Part shown: positions 1 to 11,547 of the stretch, one piece after another | How positions within the stretch are numbered: position 1 is the stretch's first letter | How the letters are laid out: every line of letters begins with the position of its first letter | Assembly: GCA_001949185.1 (NCBI GenBank) | Contig: BDGG01000005.1 | Coordinates: forward strand, 1,415,249-1,479,248 | DNA from: Ramazzottius varieornatus | Taxonomy: Eukaryota > Tardigrada > Eutardigrada > Parachela > Ramazzottiidae | Length of the DNA stretch: 64,000 nucleotides | Reading direction: 5' to 3' | Notes under the pieces: model-generated | What the model was told of the DNA's origin: nothing | The model's input: only the letters and a program-made list of their open reading frames with translations | Databases searched by the model: none | Translations under genes and position numbers: made by a program

Positions 1-2296
1 GGAAGTTTCGCTCTCGTGGTAAAAACTAGACGCACAGATTACATGATTTTCCGAAGGAGATTGCCTTATTTCATGGGTGGTAAACCTAGATTTTCAGTAC
101 GAACGTTTACCGATGAAAGTGTTCGAGGGTTAGTGGAATGAGGTAAACGGCGTGGAGATTTCTCCGCAGCATTGTTCTGCATACTTGCCTGATCTTAATA
201 ACCCCGACAGGCTTTTTAAAATTGCGCGACGCCTCCGTCTCGTCCAAGGCTAGTATTTGTCGACCTCTGCTTCGTCCTGTAGAGCTTTGAGGAGGATGTG
301 AACAAATTTTTACTGATTTAGATCAAGAAAAAGTGCTGTAGGCAGAAAGGTTCGAAACCTAGACCTGGAATATCCACGCTGAATTTTTTGACTTGAAATC
401 TCCATGCCGACTGACTGAAGAAGATCCTGTAGACCAGATCACACAAAACTCTGCGGATCTGTAATTGTCGGCATGTGACAGTGAAAAAAACGGCGTCAGG
501 CCTGCGCCAAGCGAAAATCGTGGCAGTGGTATGGACGTATTCCACAGTGTGGGCATGCGAATGCCGTGGTAGGAATGCTCCCAGCACAATGATTTTACAG
601 CGTCATCCTAATTTATGTATACTGCTATCCATTTATTTTCACTGTCCCTTCTTGTATTCGCCGAATTCCAGTCCGAATTGGTCCAAACTTTGCCCAGAAA
701 TTCAGAAATATTGTCTAGATGTTCTAGAGCTGTTAAAAACCAGACCAGACCACTTGGAAAGTGGTTTATATGGTTCATGTGGTTCGAGCCACCTCAAACC
801 GTATGGCATCTCAAACCAAACCACTCAAACCGGTTTCGATCATGCGCCAAACCATATAAACCAGTGGTTTATGCGGTATAATATGGTTTGCGGTAAGGGC
901 AAACTTCGTACAAAATCTGCGGATTCCGTGCCAGACCTCGAGCCGAAATTGGCCATCTGGCATTGCCAATCCTTTTCCACCCAGTGCCACCTTGCGCAGC
1001 CGCATCGTTCTGATGAGCTATGACTAGTGATGCACAGCTTTAACTGGGTGCGCACTGTGTCTTACGCTGCCCGACTTGAGAACTACGCCTTCCGTCAGGC
1101 AGAAATCACAATTCCGACAGTGCTGAACAGAATTGATGGCGGAGAAAGGATTGTACTACCGCCTTGCTTGCCACGGTGCCTTTACAATTCCGGCACGCGC
1201 CAGTTTTGCCTGTTTGCGTGTGTTCGTAGAGAAACCAGCAACCAGTTTTCAAAAGTTCAAAGCCGTCTTATGAAGAACACTTTAGGCTTCCAAGCCACGT
1301 GAGCGATTAATCGCCACGTCAATGGATCGACCGGCCAGCAAAGGGATTGGTTTGGCTGCTCGACACCCTTGTTACTAGCAAGCGAGAAACCCTATCGGGA
1401 GTTTTGCTATAACTTGCCTGCTCCCCGGACGTTTGAATGCAAAAATTTATCTCTCTAAAGTGAACTGGGATATCTCTTTCATTCTTACTCAGCAATACCG
1501 TATCAACTTTTACTGAATTCCGGTCGAGAGCACTCAGATCTGTCGCAGCTGGGATTCATCAGCAATAAAGATTTCCACGTGACAATTTCGAGAAAGCTTT
1601 GATTCCTAGTGAAAGAATTTCTTATTGTCCAAGCCTACGCTTTCAGATTCGGAAAACATTGCATACGAAAGGCCAGTTTTCCGGTAGTTGCGAAGAAACC
1701 GATCCAAACCTGTCCGCACAGGGGTACCCATCGGTTTAGGGCAACTAGCAGAACCATCGTTGACCGGTTTCGATAGCTCAGGAAGACAAGAAAAACTTAA
1801 AATTGTTAAACTCGCTAAGGTGGCGCAGTGTACAAGTCTGTTTTTCCGGGAAATTTTCGAAAATGTTGTTTGAAAATCGAGCAAGTCGGAATCAAAAGCC
1901 TTCTGGTAGTTACCGAAGCAGACAACATCCAGTCATTCAGAATATCGAATCAGTTCTTTCACCAGATTGCATTGTTTCAGAAAATGAATGGAGAAATAGG
2001 GGTATGTGAAAATTGTGTGCAACTTCTTCTGTCCCAGCTTTGTCTTCCCAGTCTGACTGTGAGGTATTTGTTTGTGTGTTCAAAAGCAAGGAGAGCCTGC
2101 GCACGTTACTTTAAAATAAAAAGGTTGACGGGTGAAGTCAGAAAACGAATTCGAAAGTGCCCCCCCCCCCCCCAAAAAAAAACAAACAACAAATTTCCGG
2201 ATAAGTTAAGAAGGAAGGGAATGAAAACCTTAGGGTAGCGATGACCCGTGACAGTGACTATATGTCGATTGATTCAATCACCATCCTTCTTGACAG
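1..2296. other. Region without a supported gene
   Basis: I see no conserved protein here on either strand. The stretch holds a degenerate AACC/GGTT word array (listed separately) and a homopolymer junction at about 2161-2182 (a run of C followed by a run of A). The first exon (signal peptide) of the Ly6-like gene at 2297-3221 should lie in this stretch, but I could not identify it with confidence. Confidence 0.5.
720..905. repeat. Degenerate AAACC/GGTTT palindromic word array
   Basis: The words AAACC and GGTTT occur many times in both orientations, with small palindromes such as AAACCGGTTT around 827-837. This matches the other word-array elements in the window (5581-5920, 36361-37307, 43727-44376), some of which have hAT-type 8-bp target duplications. 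Here I could not find a convincing duplication or paired ends, so membership in that class is inference. Confidence 0.5.
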
Positions 2297-3221
2297 CTCT
2301 GAGGTGCTACAGCTGCGACACAGACCAGGCCCGAAGACAAGGAAGTCCTCAGCCTGTGTGCGCAGGATCGAGGCCTGATATGATGGACCAATTTGCAACT
2401 ACGTGTCAACGAAACATTACGACGATGTGTTTTGTGGCCTTCAGGAACGACTCCTTCCTAGGAAACAGGTTTGGTGAGTCGTAGTACAAAACCTAACGGC
2501 AAGAGATTTAGCTGGGCGAGCTTTTACGTTACATAAATCTATACAATGGCTTTTCGCATGTTTAGTTAGGATATCAAGAGGCTGTAACGACTACGCAGAA
2601 TTCGACCTAAAAGTTTCCGGACAGTGCGGCAGAGTCGATCAATATGACAAGACTGCTTGGTTCTGCGCTTGCCAGACAGATCTCTGCAATACCTACACCA
2701 ATTTGACTTACACTAGCGCTTCTATCAGTGGTGTCCTTGGTCAAACTTGGCAAGCTCCGGTTCCCAGTTCTACCACAAGCACATCACCAAGTACAGTCCC
2801 CAGTACTGCACCCAGTACTGCATTCAGAACATTGCCAAGTACAACTACTTCAAGCACGACTACAAGCACCACTGCGATCACTACTCCGAGCACGACAACA
2901 AGCACCACTACGAGCACTACGCCGAGCACGACTACAAGCACCACTGCGATCACTACTCCCAGCACGACTACAAGCACAACCACAAAAACAAGTCCAAGTA
3001 CAGTTCCCAGTACCGTACCTAGCACACAGCCAAGTACGACACCTAGTACAACTTTGACTACTGCAAGCATGACCCCCAGTACAAGTAGAAGTACTACTAC
3101 GACTACACCGAGGTCAACAACGACAACTACGACAACCACAACAACCACTACTACGATCGCACCCGAGAAGCGCGCCTACGGCCTTATATTCGGAATGTAC
3201 CCACATTTGAAACTTCTTTGA
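2297..3221 (+). CDS. Ly6/uPAR (quiver-like) domain protein with mucin-like Ser/Thr tail (5' exon missing)
   Basis: Two exons join in phase 1: 2297-2473 and 2581-3221. The first begins after a pyrimidine-rich acceptor and opens with LRCYSC, the classic start of a three-finger Ly6 domain. The second begins with GCNDY and completes the domain with CACQTDLCN, so ten cysteines are present and the typical terminal C-N is kept. A tail of about 140 residues, almost entirely Ser, Thr and Pro, follows; it would be heavily O-glycosylated and extended at the cell surface. Part of the tail comes from a 63-bp duplication (units near 2863 and 2926). The intron just before the first Cys is phase 1, as in the second Ly6 gene (29845-31881). 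The signal-peptide exon must lie upstream and was not found. The C-terminus is not convincingly hydrophobic, so GPI anchoring is unproven and a further 3' exon is possible. Confidence 0.75.
2863..2960. repeat. 63-bp internal duplication in the Ser/Thr tail
   Basis: The segment starting AGCACGACTACAAGCACC near 2863 recurs almost exactly near 2926, both within the mucin-like tail. It shows the tail grows by tandem duplication. Confidence 0.7.
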
Positions 3222-5165
3222 GAAAAACGAAGTGCAAATTGATCTTCCGTGAGATTCGGTGTTTTTACGACTGTTACGGAAAAAAATCGTATCTGTTGGT
3301 CTGTCAGTATCATGACATAGCCGCACTTAGTTCCTAAGAGAAACAATGTTCGTGCCAGAAACAGATCGTTAGTTTTATAATGCTTCGGGTACCGGCCAAC
3401 AACATTCATACGCACAACTGGATGTGAAACAAGCCGGTTTTCTGTTTGACGTTCAGTAGTTTCCAAGTCACCGGAACACAGGAAATGCGTCTAGAAAAGA
3501 GTAAACAGCGATGTCGAAAATCAGGTTGTAAGGTATGACTTGTCCGTGTTTGGGGAGTGACTTTCGAAATTTTTTTTCTGACTTCGCCGTTGAACTGTTT
3601 GATTTTAAACAAAATTCTATGCAGTATGTAAGCTCTTCTCAATTTTCTGACGCGCCGACGAATGCTATACGATGAGACTGGGAAGAGAGAAGTGGGACAG
3701 AAATAATCACAAGAACTTTTCGCTTTTCGCTTTCATCTATTTCTTTGTTTTATTTTCTGGACAAAAGCATTCCAACAGAAGGGATAGTATGGTATCCCGA
3801 ATGCCAACACACAGTGTCCTTTAGCCACGGCCAGAAAACTTCTGATTTCGACTTGCAGTTTTAAAAAAAACAATTAGCAAAAACTCTTTCGAAAAATCCG
3901 ATCCGCACACTGCGCCGCTTCATTGGGGTTAACGAGTTATGTATTTTTTCATCTTCCTGATTTATCGCAAGGCGTTAACAGTGGTAACGTGGTATAACTA
4001 GTCACCTTAAACTGTTAGATACCTATATGCGGAGCCAAGACTGCATCGGATTTTTCACGAATTCAGGAGAACCCGTCTTCCGTCTGCGGACTTCATCATT
4101 CTTTCCTCCTTTTCACCTGGCTATCTGCTTAACAAAACTGTTTAGCGAAAGTTTTAACCGGATATTTGAGAGTGCTGGGTCTGAAGCTTTGTTTGCCATG
4201 TTTCACAGATTTCTGAAAGCGCATGGAGAAAACAGACAAGTCATACCTTACATCTGATAGTATGAAGAAAAGAGTCGGATGAACTGAAAAGCAGTTGATG
4301 CTTCCGGAAATTTCCAGCGAAAGTCGAAGACCGAAACGACGCAGCTCGTGCAGGCGCCCGCGTGCCTCACGACGACGCTTCAAGCAAATCTAATTAAACT
4401 ATCTATATGATGAAAATGCCGAAAGCGTTGACGTGGGCTATCTGTTTACGCTATGCAGAATACGCAGTGTTGTACGACGAGTGAGTAGTACGGGGCATAC
4501 AGACCACGATGCAACTTTGAACTTCAACGCGTGCTAGAAATGGCTCCACTTTTCCGCCCACGACGCCTTTATTATCCGGAACCTTCGGTAACCCTTTTTT
4601 GTTCTATTAGGCTTTAATTTGGCTTTCAAAACGGACTCGAGCGCGCGTTTTCGTGCACACAAGCGGTCATAATTTTTTGAACACCTAATTTTTACACATG
4701 AACGGTAATGACTGGGGAGAGTTTCTCGTTGTCCTTCCCCCTAACATTTCCCTAAAAACCGCCCTTGTTCCCTCAAAAATTCGGCCTCGAACAGCCATCG
4801 TCTTGAACAGCTACGGTTTTTGACAATCGCTAACTCTAACAACTTCGGTTCTGATGACCCCTCTTAGCAAAAACCATGCAAAAATAAACTGGGTAACTGT
4901 TAATGACGATTAAGCTCGGTGTTGAACTGTGTCGACTTGCCTTCCTTGGCTAACTGTTCCGATTTTCTGGAGATGGCATTTCACGCAGTTCGAAACCGTG
5001 AAAGCGATCCAGAAGCAGTGAAGCGAAGCACCACCTGCTGAATCATCTTTCGCAGAAGACCGTTGCCTCAATCGAATCGATGCATGCAGCGCCAAACACA
5101 CTGTTAGTGAATCATGCAGTAAAATTTACATCTGAGACTGCAAGAATTAATTCGTAACAGTAGTA
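3222..5165. other. Region without a supported gene
   Basis: Only short, incoherent reading frames are seen on both strands. I recognise no RNA gene, repeat or protein motif. Confidence 0.5.
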
Positions 5166-6039
5166 CAGACATTAAGTTGCCACCGCCAGATGAAAGTCCC
5201 ACTGTAGCTAAGATGAGTTGCAACGTCACTCACAAGCGCAGCAGCTGATCAGAACTTTGGATAGTTGGGCAGCCACCATGCTTCCCAATGCTAGTCAACC
5301 CGCAACCATACCTCCGAATACGCTACTTTTCGAAAATAAGGGAAGCTCCGGAAAGCAAAATGTAGTTACACGTCACGAAAGGGGCGGAGCGAGGCCGTAG
5401 CTACAGTTGCAAAGTGAAAGGGAGTGGCAACTTAATCTCTATAGTGGCTCACTTTTCGACTGCAGTTACGGCTGGCAACGCCTCTTTCGTGACGTGTAAC
5501 TACCATTGGTTTTCCGAAGCTCCATGTATTTCGAAAAACAGCGTAATCTTATTTCCGGTTAGCTAGCGTTGCGAAGCATGCAGTGTTGTATTCAGTTCCA
5601 GTCCCACATTTAGTCCCAAGTCTCGTCGGACTGCTAAAAAATTAAGCCCAGAAATATATCAGTTCAGTCCGACTGGACCGAATTGCCCCTCTTTTCAAAC
5701 GAGTCTAAGTTGGACGGAAAAGATCTTTCGTCCCCAGACTGAGACTGATATCGACCGAAAATCGGTTTCAGTCTCTGCCTGGGCGAATCAGTCTCTGTGC
5801 TCTCAATCTCAGTCCGAGCGAGGGACCAGACTGTTGATTCAGTCTAGTTCCGAAACCAGAACTGAAACTGATTTGAAATCTGATATTTCCATAAGCCTCG
5901 GACTGAAACTAAATACAATAGAAGCATGGTGGTTGCCCAGCTGTTTACAGAACTGATCAGCTGCTCCGCTTACGAGTCATGTTGTAGCTCAGTTCAGCCA
6001 CAGTCAGACTTCCATCCGGCGGTGGCAACTTAATCTGTC
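5166..6039. mobile_element. Fold-back DNA element with ~230-bp arms and TA target site, itself interrupted
   Basis: The left end (CAGACATTAAGTTGCC) and right end (GGCAACTTAATCTGTC) are inverted and flanked by TA at 5164-5165 and 6040-6041. The complementarity runs deep: the left arm passes through GATCAG, CATGCTTCCC and a TTACACGTCACGAAAG stretch, all mirrored in the right arm. The right arm is longer only because a hAT-like element (5581-5920 plus its duplication) sits in it. Without that insert the element is about 526 bp. No coding capacity is seen. It is probably mobilised by a Tc1/mariner-type transposase, inferred from the TA site only. Confidence 0.8.
5581..5920. mobile_element. hAT-like MITE with perfect 8-bp target duplication
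   Basis: The 340-bp insert is flanked by GAAGCATG at 5573-5580 and 5921-5928, an 8-bp duplication typical of hAT elements. Its ends are CAGTGTTGTATTCAGTTCC and, reversed, TATTGTATTTAGTTTCAG. The interior is a degenerate array of AGTCTCAGTCC-like words in both orientations. The left arm of the host fold-back carries the uninterrupted version of the site, which confirms the insertion. Confidence 0.88.
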
Positions 6040-7919
6040 TATCGATCCTTTGGCACCTGTTTTCGGTCGCCTTGGCCTGACCTGGTGGCTTCAGCTATTC
6101 GCCCGCCTCTTTTCCAGGTAATCAGTTTCTCACTTTGACCGGTGAGTAGCTAACTTTCGCGGAACTGGACTAAGAAATCGACTGGCAGTACTCGGCCTTG
6201 TTTTCCGTACCATTCTGAGGGTGCCAACAGCTATCACAATCCACTTGTCTTTACAACGATTGACTTAATATCGGGCTTTCGAGCAACGCCACGTGTGCAT
6301 TTTTTTCGAACTCTGCAGAAAATGTTTTGCAAATATGCCAACCAGGAAGTACTTTCGGCTTTCATCGGTGTTGAATATTCTGGACGCCTTATTTTCGATA
6401 TCCTTACCACAAATTACGCTTTAGTGGTAGCCATTTCCAGTTGCCTCGTTCAAGTCGTTTGGTTGGCCGGAACCGAAATATCAAAATTGAACAAGCTTGG
6501 GCAAATAAGCATGGAGACTTGCGTGAAAGACAGATATCGGCTTCTCCAGTGTGGGCTGACCAGAGTGAAAAATTTTTATACAGGAAAAATAACGAAAACG
6601 TCGAACAATGGTCTGACCAAGGATTGGAACAGATGTAGAAAACCACCAACCTACTCATTCAGGCGCCTGCATGCGTGTGAGTAGGTATGTGTTTGTCGCA
6701 TCCTTCGGCAAGATGCGAACTTGTCGCGCACCACCATACAGGTTATAGGAGGATACATTTACATACAACATAGGCTTGGAGACAAATCAGCACTCTGTCA
6801 ATCTCTGTCAGTAGCCAGCCTTGTCGCTGTGTTCGATGGAAGATGGAGTGGACTTGTCAGTTGATAGGCAGAAAATTATCACTATAGAACTCATTGGTGC
6901 TGTACGGGGTGGACAATGGCTCCACGCTTTCAGAATTTTCTCCAGCTTCAGGGAGGTGTTCCTAGCATCTCTTCCTGCTCTTTATAGTAAGGTAGGAGAC
7001 ATGCCTATCAGGTGACAGCATTAAAACGAAGATCGGCGTCCGATCGCCTTGACCGTTCCCTCGTAAGCAAAACCAGAAGAACAAACTCAGGTTTGTAAAC
7101 GTCAATTGAATACTTTTTACGTGTTCACAGGAACGCCTGGTTCCTTTTGGGAAGATTTGTCCGAAAGTTCGAGGGGTGATTACTAGCTACACTAACCCCC
7201 ACATGAGGGTTTTGTTGCAGAATACTGTGCGGGCGCATTTTCAGCTGCATGACGTCGCTGTGACGTGGAAAAATTTTCAGTCAAAATTTTGAACACCTTC
7301 AGATTTTCCTGACGTAACCACCTGAACACGGCCAAATGAGCCCCAGCATCTTGTTCCTTGCTAAAATGGATGCTACACTAGATTGCTGTATTAAATTGCT
7401 TCGGCAGTTTAATTTTGCCTTTGGGGTCCCAAAACGTCGTTTCCTGAACAATTGGACTGGAGAACGTTTAGATGGGGCCGCCGAAACCCATTTTCTACCA
7501 CTTCGAAGTTTATTTTCCGTACAGTTGATCGGTTTTGCCTACCAATTTTGGTCGAAATTTCATAAAAGGTCGTTTCTTCCAGAATTTATCGCAGTTGGTT
7601 TGAGACACAAACTATGCAGTACAAGACAGACTCATTTCTGAGAGAGAAATAATAGGTTTTCCTGTAAATGAAGCGAACATACCTTGGTCACAACTACGCG
7701 CTGCCCTTGTCCTATATTTGTTATTTTCACTCTTATTGCTTCGGTTGTGCTTATATAAAACAAACTGGCTACGCGCGCGGCACACCCCCACCTAAGTTTG
7801 CCTTCATGTTTTCAGAGCCATAAAAATAAGTGAAATAAGCGTGGGTGTGTTTGTTGTCTTCCGAGATAAATCAGGGGTCCGGGATTTCCCCGGTTCTGCC
7901 GTAGCAACAGTCTCTGTTA
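6040..7919. other. Region without a supported gene
   Basis: Reading frames up to 129 codons occur, but none has recognisable domains or continuity across splice sites. I see nothing else specific. Confidence 0.45.
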
Positions 7920-8792
7920 GGCTTGGCGCAGGTAATTTAAGTCGAGACAATCAACTTCCGGCAATACGAGGTAAAGGTTGTAAACTCAGCCACCCCATAC
8001 CGGGTTTGTAAAGTTAGCCACGGCTGTAGCGTCTATCGCTTGATTGACTATTTGATTGTCAGTCTTGGCTTTTTAACATGAGATTTCAACGTTCTTTTAA
8101 TTGCGGTTCTCTTGGATTCTCTGACTCCTCGTGTTGGCTGTGCCTAATACCATTCGACAGCTCATTATCTTATCTATCGATCTATGCTTGAAAGTTTGGG
8201 ATTGAGTAGTAGAGAACAGGCGAACTTAGACGGCTAACTTTACAAACCCGGTATGGGACGGCTATCTGTACAACTTGTCCCTCGTAGTCAATTTTCACCA
8301 TAATTACCCGAAGTTTCGCCAAAGTTTCACCATCTGCCCGAAGTTTCACCATTATTTGCCGAACCTGCGTAAAGGTTTTAAATGATTTTGTGACTTGCTG
8401 AACGTATTTCAAGACGTTCGTACTCGCCACCAATGTGAAGAAACCAATGTGTAGACACCAATGTGAAGGTTGTCCTATTGGAAGCGCATGTTGAAAGTGA
8501 AACAAAATTGTTACGGCTTAAGTTGCAAGAATGACATTTGCTTGAAGAAACGACCAGGTTTTCGGACTGACCTGTGTAGCGCTGTGTGGACTGTAATAGT
8601 GGTTCTACAGTGCCGAAAAAAGCGGTGCTCCACACAGCTTCCAACACAGAATATCGTTGTTCCGGCTTGACAGACGATCTTGAGATTTCAGATGGAGCAT
8701 CGGGTAGCTATAGTGAAACTTCGGGTAATAATGGTGAAAATTGACCATTGCCCGAAATTGATCATCCTAACTTAAATTACCTGCGCCAAGCC
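7920..8792. mobile_element. TA-flanked non-autonomous element, host of a nested MITE
   Basis: Terminal inverted repeats begin GGCTTGGCGCAGGTAATTTA and are perfect for 23 bp at 7920-7942 and 8770-8792, with TA on both sides (7918-7919 and 8793-8794). Inside them, a second inverted segment (TTTTCACCAT..ACCCGAAGTTTC) is present at both ends. On the left it is pushed inward by a 318-bp insertion. No protein is encoded. Confidence 0.85.
7967..8284. mobile_element. 318-bp MITE nested in the 7920-8792 element (copy 1 of 2)
   Basis: It starts CGAGGTAAAGG and ends CCTCG, with TA at 7965-7966 and 8285-8286. Its inverted ends share about 55 bp containing CCCATACCGGGTTTGTAAAG. A second copy lies at 39695-39989 and is nearly identical over about 290 bp. 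Comparison with the opposite end of the host element shows exactly where it inserted. Confidence 0.88.
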
Positions 8793-9525
8793 TAGTCTTT
8801 GTAGAGGAACCATGTGAATACGCTGGATAACCGGAAATCTAACGTGTAACGTCACAGAACATGAATATGCGGAATAAGTGCCATCAAGCGAGCTGAGATC
8901 CTTGTGCAGAATCATAATTTTATGACAGATTCGTTCGTGATGATCTCTTTTTGGAGGGGGGAGCGTTGGGGACTACCTGGATCGGAAGGGGGTACGGGGT
9001 CGCCCCGTTTTCGTTCTATCTGACAGTTTTGGAGTCGGTTGCGTTTAAGTCATAATATTCAAGGGCATCGTGTGGTAGAGTCGCCACGCTTCGCCACCCA
9101 CAGAGGTCTGACAAAACTGGTGCCCTTATGGGAAGATACTCCAGAAAATTTCACGGGTGATCAACAGCTTAACCCTATCGATCACTTTTCGACGGAACTA
9201 CGATCAAGCGCCATTGGTGAGAATTATGCCGAATTTTGTTAACTGTGCGATGGAGGAATGTTATCGACGTCGACAATTTTTCTCGAATATGGCGTTTGAA
9301 TGGGAAATAAGTCCCAAAACTAAAATCATACTTGAGAAACGTAAATCATGAGAGAAAAACGTAAACATAAAGATCGACGTAGACCTTCGCATCCCATCAA
9401 TGATAAAGACCGAAAAAAATTCTAAAATCACATAAGCGTGAGATACATAATACAGTGAAGAAAAAGAGGAAACAAGCCTACCTGAGAATCATGAGCAAAT
9501 ACTGTTCAAAGAAGTGAGCAATTTT
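8793..9525. other. Region without a supported gene
   Basis: No recognisable coding or RNA feature was seen, only short frames. Confidence 0.45.
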
Positions 9526-9952
9526 TTAAACTAATCGAAGGTCCTTGTAGCCTTCTGGCTGCCTATCATCGCATGGACGCTTTGGAATCTTTTGCTCAGC
9601 GAACCCGCCATCAGGGAATGCCATTCTCAAAGCACGACCCAGTCTCATTCCGAACGTTGACAGAGGAGTGTCAGAGCCCAATTGTTGAGCAGCTTTCACT
9701 TGAAGGTCTTTGGCGACGACATAGCCTAGCTCGTCCAACTGAACAATATACGGAAGAGCTTCTGCAATCCGCGAAATCTCCTTCTGTGCAGCCACCACTG
9801 CAACATGTCGTCTGTCCCGTGCCCCGGTAGGACCTTGCGAAAGAGCCAGTGCGGGTTCAGGTTCTTCTGCTGCAAATGGACTGCTAACATCGATGAAGTC
9901 GTCGACAGGAAATTGCACATCCTTGACAATGTCGACCACGATTAGTTCCTAC
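9526..9952 (-). CDS. Hypothetical 3'-terminal exon, possibly of the CACTA transposase
   Basis: An open frame of about 140 codons follows a good acceptor (reverse strand reads ..CCTTGTAG then GAACTAATC near 9952) and ends at 9526. Its composition looks protein-like, but I recognise no domain. It lies about 1 kb downstream, on the same strand, of another unrecognised frame (10961-11272) and then of the CACTA-type transposase. It could therefore be a C-terminal exon of that gene or an unrelated host exon. The assignment is speculative. Confidence 0.35.
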
Positions 9953-10185
9953 AAGGCAAAGCAGCTCAGGAGTCCAGTTTAGCACGCGATCTACTACATA
10001 ACAGAATCGTATCTAAATCACATGACAGTTTGCTTACGAGGGGAGGTTCGTGTTGTTTGTAGGACTATATACGACCGGAGGAAATCCTGTTTCTGATGAC
10101 TCTTGCAGCGGTCCGATCCTGGCAGTGGTCTTCTTTTGGCCATCGCTAATTCTGCGGCTGTCGATTGTAGAAGTTTCTATCCAGA

Positions 10186-10240
10186 AGTCTTGCTCCCGTT
10201 GTACCCACAGCTAACCCAGTGGTACAACGGGAGCAAGACT
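10186..10240. repeat. Perfect 20-bp hairpin with 15-nt loop
   Basis: AGTCTTGCTCCCGTTGTACC at 10186-10205 is exactly complementary to 10221-10240. It does not extend outside the stem, so it is not the end of a visible longer inverted repeat. Confidence 0.9.
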
Positions 10241-10471
10241 GTTGGTCCAACTAGCTATCATTCCCAGTGTTATTGGCTGATAAAGTGCGCCACTAGGCCA
10301 AGAAAAGATTCACATTTCCAAAGTGCCGCACGCCCTTAGCTCGATAACACAGAATGTGCGCTAGTTGGGATGACAATCTTGGGTTCAGGGCTTTTTTCCC
10401 AAGCTCCTATTGTATTTAGAAGAGGCACTGTTCATTTTAGTGCAGTGGAACTGATCGCTATCTGTTAAGCG

Positions 10472-10791
10472 ATGTTTTTCTGTGCCACTGTGGTCCTTCG
10501 CAATTCCTTCTCGCGCTTCTGGGAGGACATCCGTCAGTACCAGTGTACAGTTTTCCACTATGCGGGCGAACTGCGTTCGCTACGTGCTGGCACAACCGTC
10601 CACCCCACTGGACAAACCTCGTTCCCTTCGACTCATCTCTGGCGTGAGACTCCGGCGGCAGATCGGGACCGAGGTTGCCGAGAGGTTCGGTATCCGGATG
10701 GCGGCCGAGGGTTACGGCTCCACGAAGGGTAACGTCAGCATGGTCAACTTCGATGGTAGACCGGGAGCCATCGGGCTCTACTCCTAATGGG
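10472..10791 (+). pseudogene. Fragment of a fatty-acid transport protein (FATP/SLC27) gene, broken
   Basis: One degraded exon matches the FATP/very-long-chain acyl-CoA synthetase core. The first part reads ATVVLRNSFSRFWEDI then QYQCTVFHYAGEL. After a frameshift near 10575 the adjacent frame reads VRYVLAQPSTPLDKPRSLRL, ERFGIRM, GYGSTKGNVSMVNFDGRPGA and ends GLYS. In intact family members this is the conserved FSASxFWxD..YxVTVFQYIGELCRYL and EFYGATEGN region, the AMP-binding signature. Here the glutamate of the TEGN motif is Lys, family-conserved Trp and Phe positions are Gly, two residues are missing in FSASRFW, and a stop (TAA, 10784) follows GLYS. A splice donor (GTAAGT, 10792) is still visible. 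It is surrounded by transposon sequence and has no neighbouring FATP exons, so it is a relic or a captured fragment rather than a functional exon. Confidence 0.8.
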
Positions 10792-11547
10792 GTAAGTATA
10801 TCAAGCAGCAGTACACGCGCCCGGCCTAATTTTTGGCCGAGACGAAATTTTTCGGCCGAAACTTGCAGCGCTTCGATTGCTTGGTCAGTTCAGCAGGCAG
10901 CTGCCGCTTTCGGCCGGTGGCCAAAACTTTTTTCTCGCCCAATAATTATGCCAGGTTCGTTTACTTAACTAAAGCTGACAGAGAGACCAGCGAAATGAAA
11001 GTACAGTCTCTCGAAAATTCGACCAGCAATCGGGACGGTTGATCACGATTATTCTCTGTACAGGTTGTTAAGGTGAAGCTGGCATGTCCTGTGTCGTATG
11101 CTTCAATTGCGACACTGACATGAAAAAGCTCTCGGATGCCATCAAGCAGGGCTTGGTGACATTTTCTGGTCGGCTCTACCTGCGCTCGTTGGGCGGACAA
11201 CTGGTAATTGCCGGTTATGACCTCAACATGGAGTCCGAAGAAGTTACGCAAGAGTAGGAGTTTGAAAAGCACTCACGCATCAGGAACATGATAAAACCAA
11301 GGTACTGAAAACTGTAACTCACATTTTTGACGTCGAAAATTTGGACAAATACTGCTTATGTAACACGGAAAATATTTGAGGGAGGGCTGACAGTAAACAA
11401 GTTGTCCTGCTCTTCCAATATCACCAAATGCTTGGTTATGTCGGCTGTGTTAATGAGCACAAGATCACGCGAACGCTCGAGCTAAAAAATATGATTGACT
11501 TTGACGGAAGAATTACCGGAGATGTTAGTGTGGGTTCTGGTCAGCGC

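Noticed and set aside
340-365. tRNA-like B-box (GGTTCGAAACC)
   Set aside because: No A-box at the right distance and no acceptor-stem pairing; it is an isolated match.
475-1023. 182-codon plus-strand frame
   Set aside because: It runs through the AACC/GGTT word array and has no domain or splice continuity; likely chance.
2741-3148. 135-codon reverse frame rich in Val
   Set aside because: It is the antisense of the Ser/Thr-rich tail of the Ly6-like protein.
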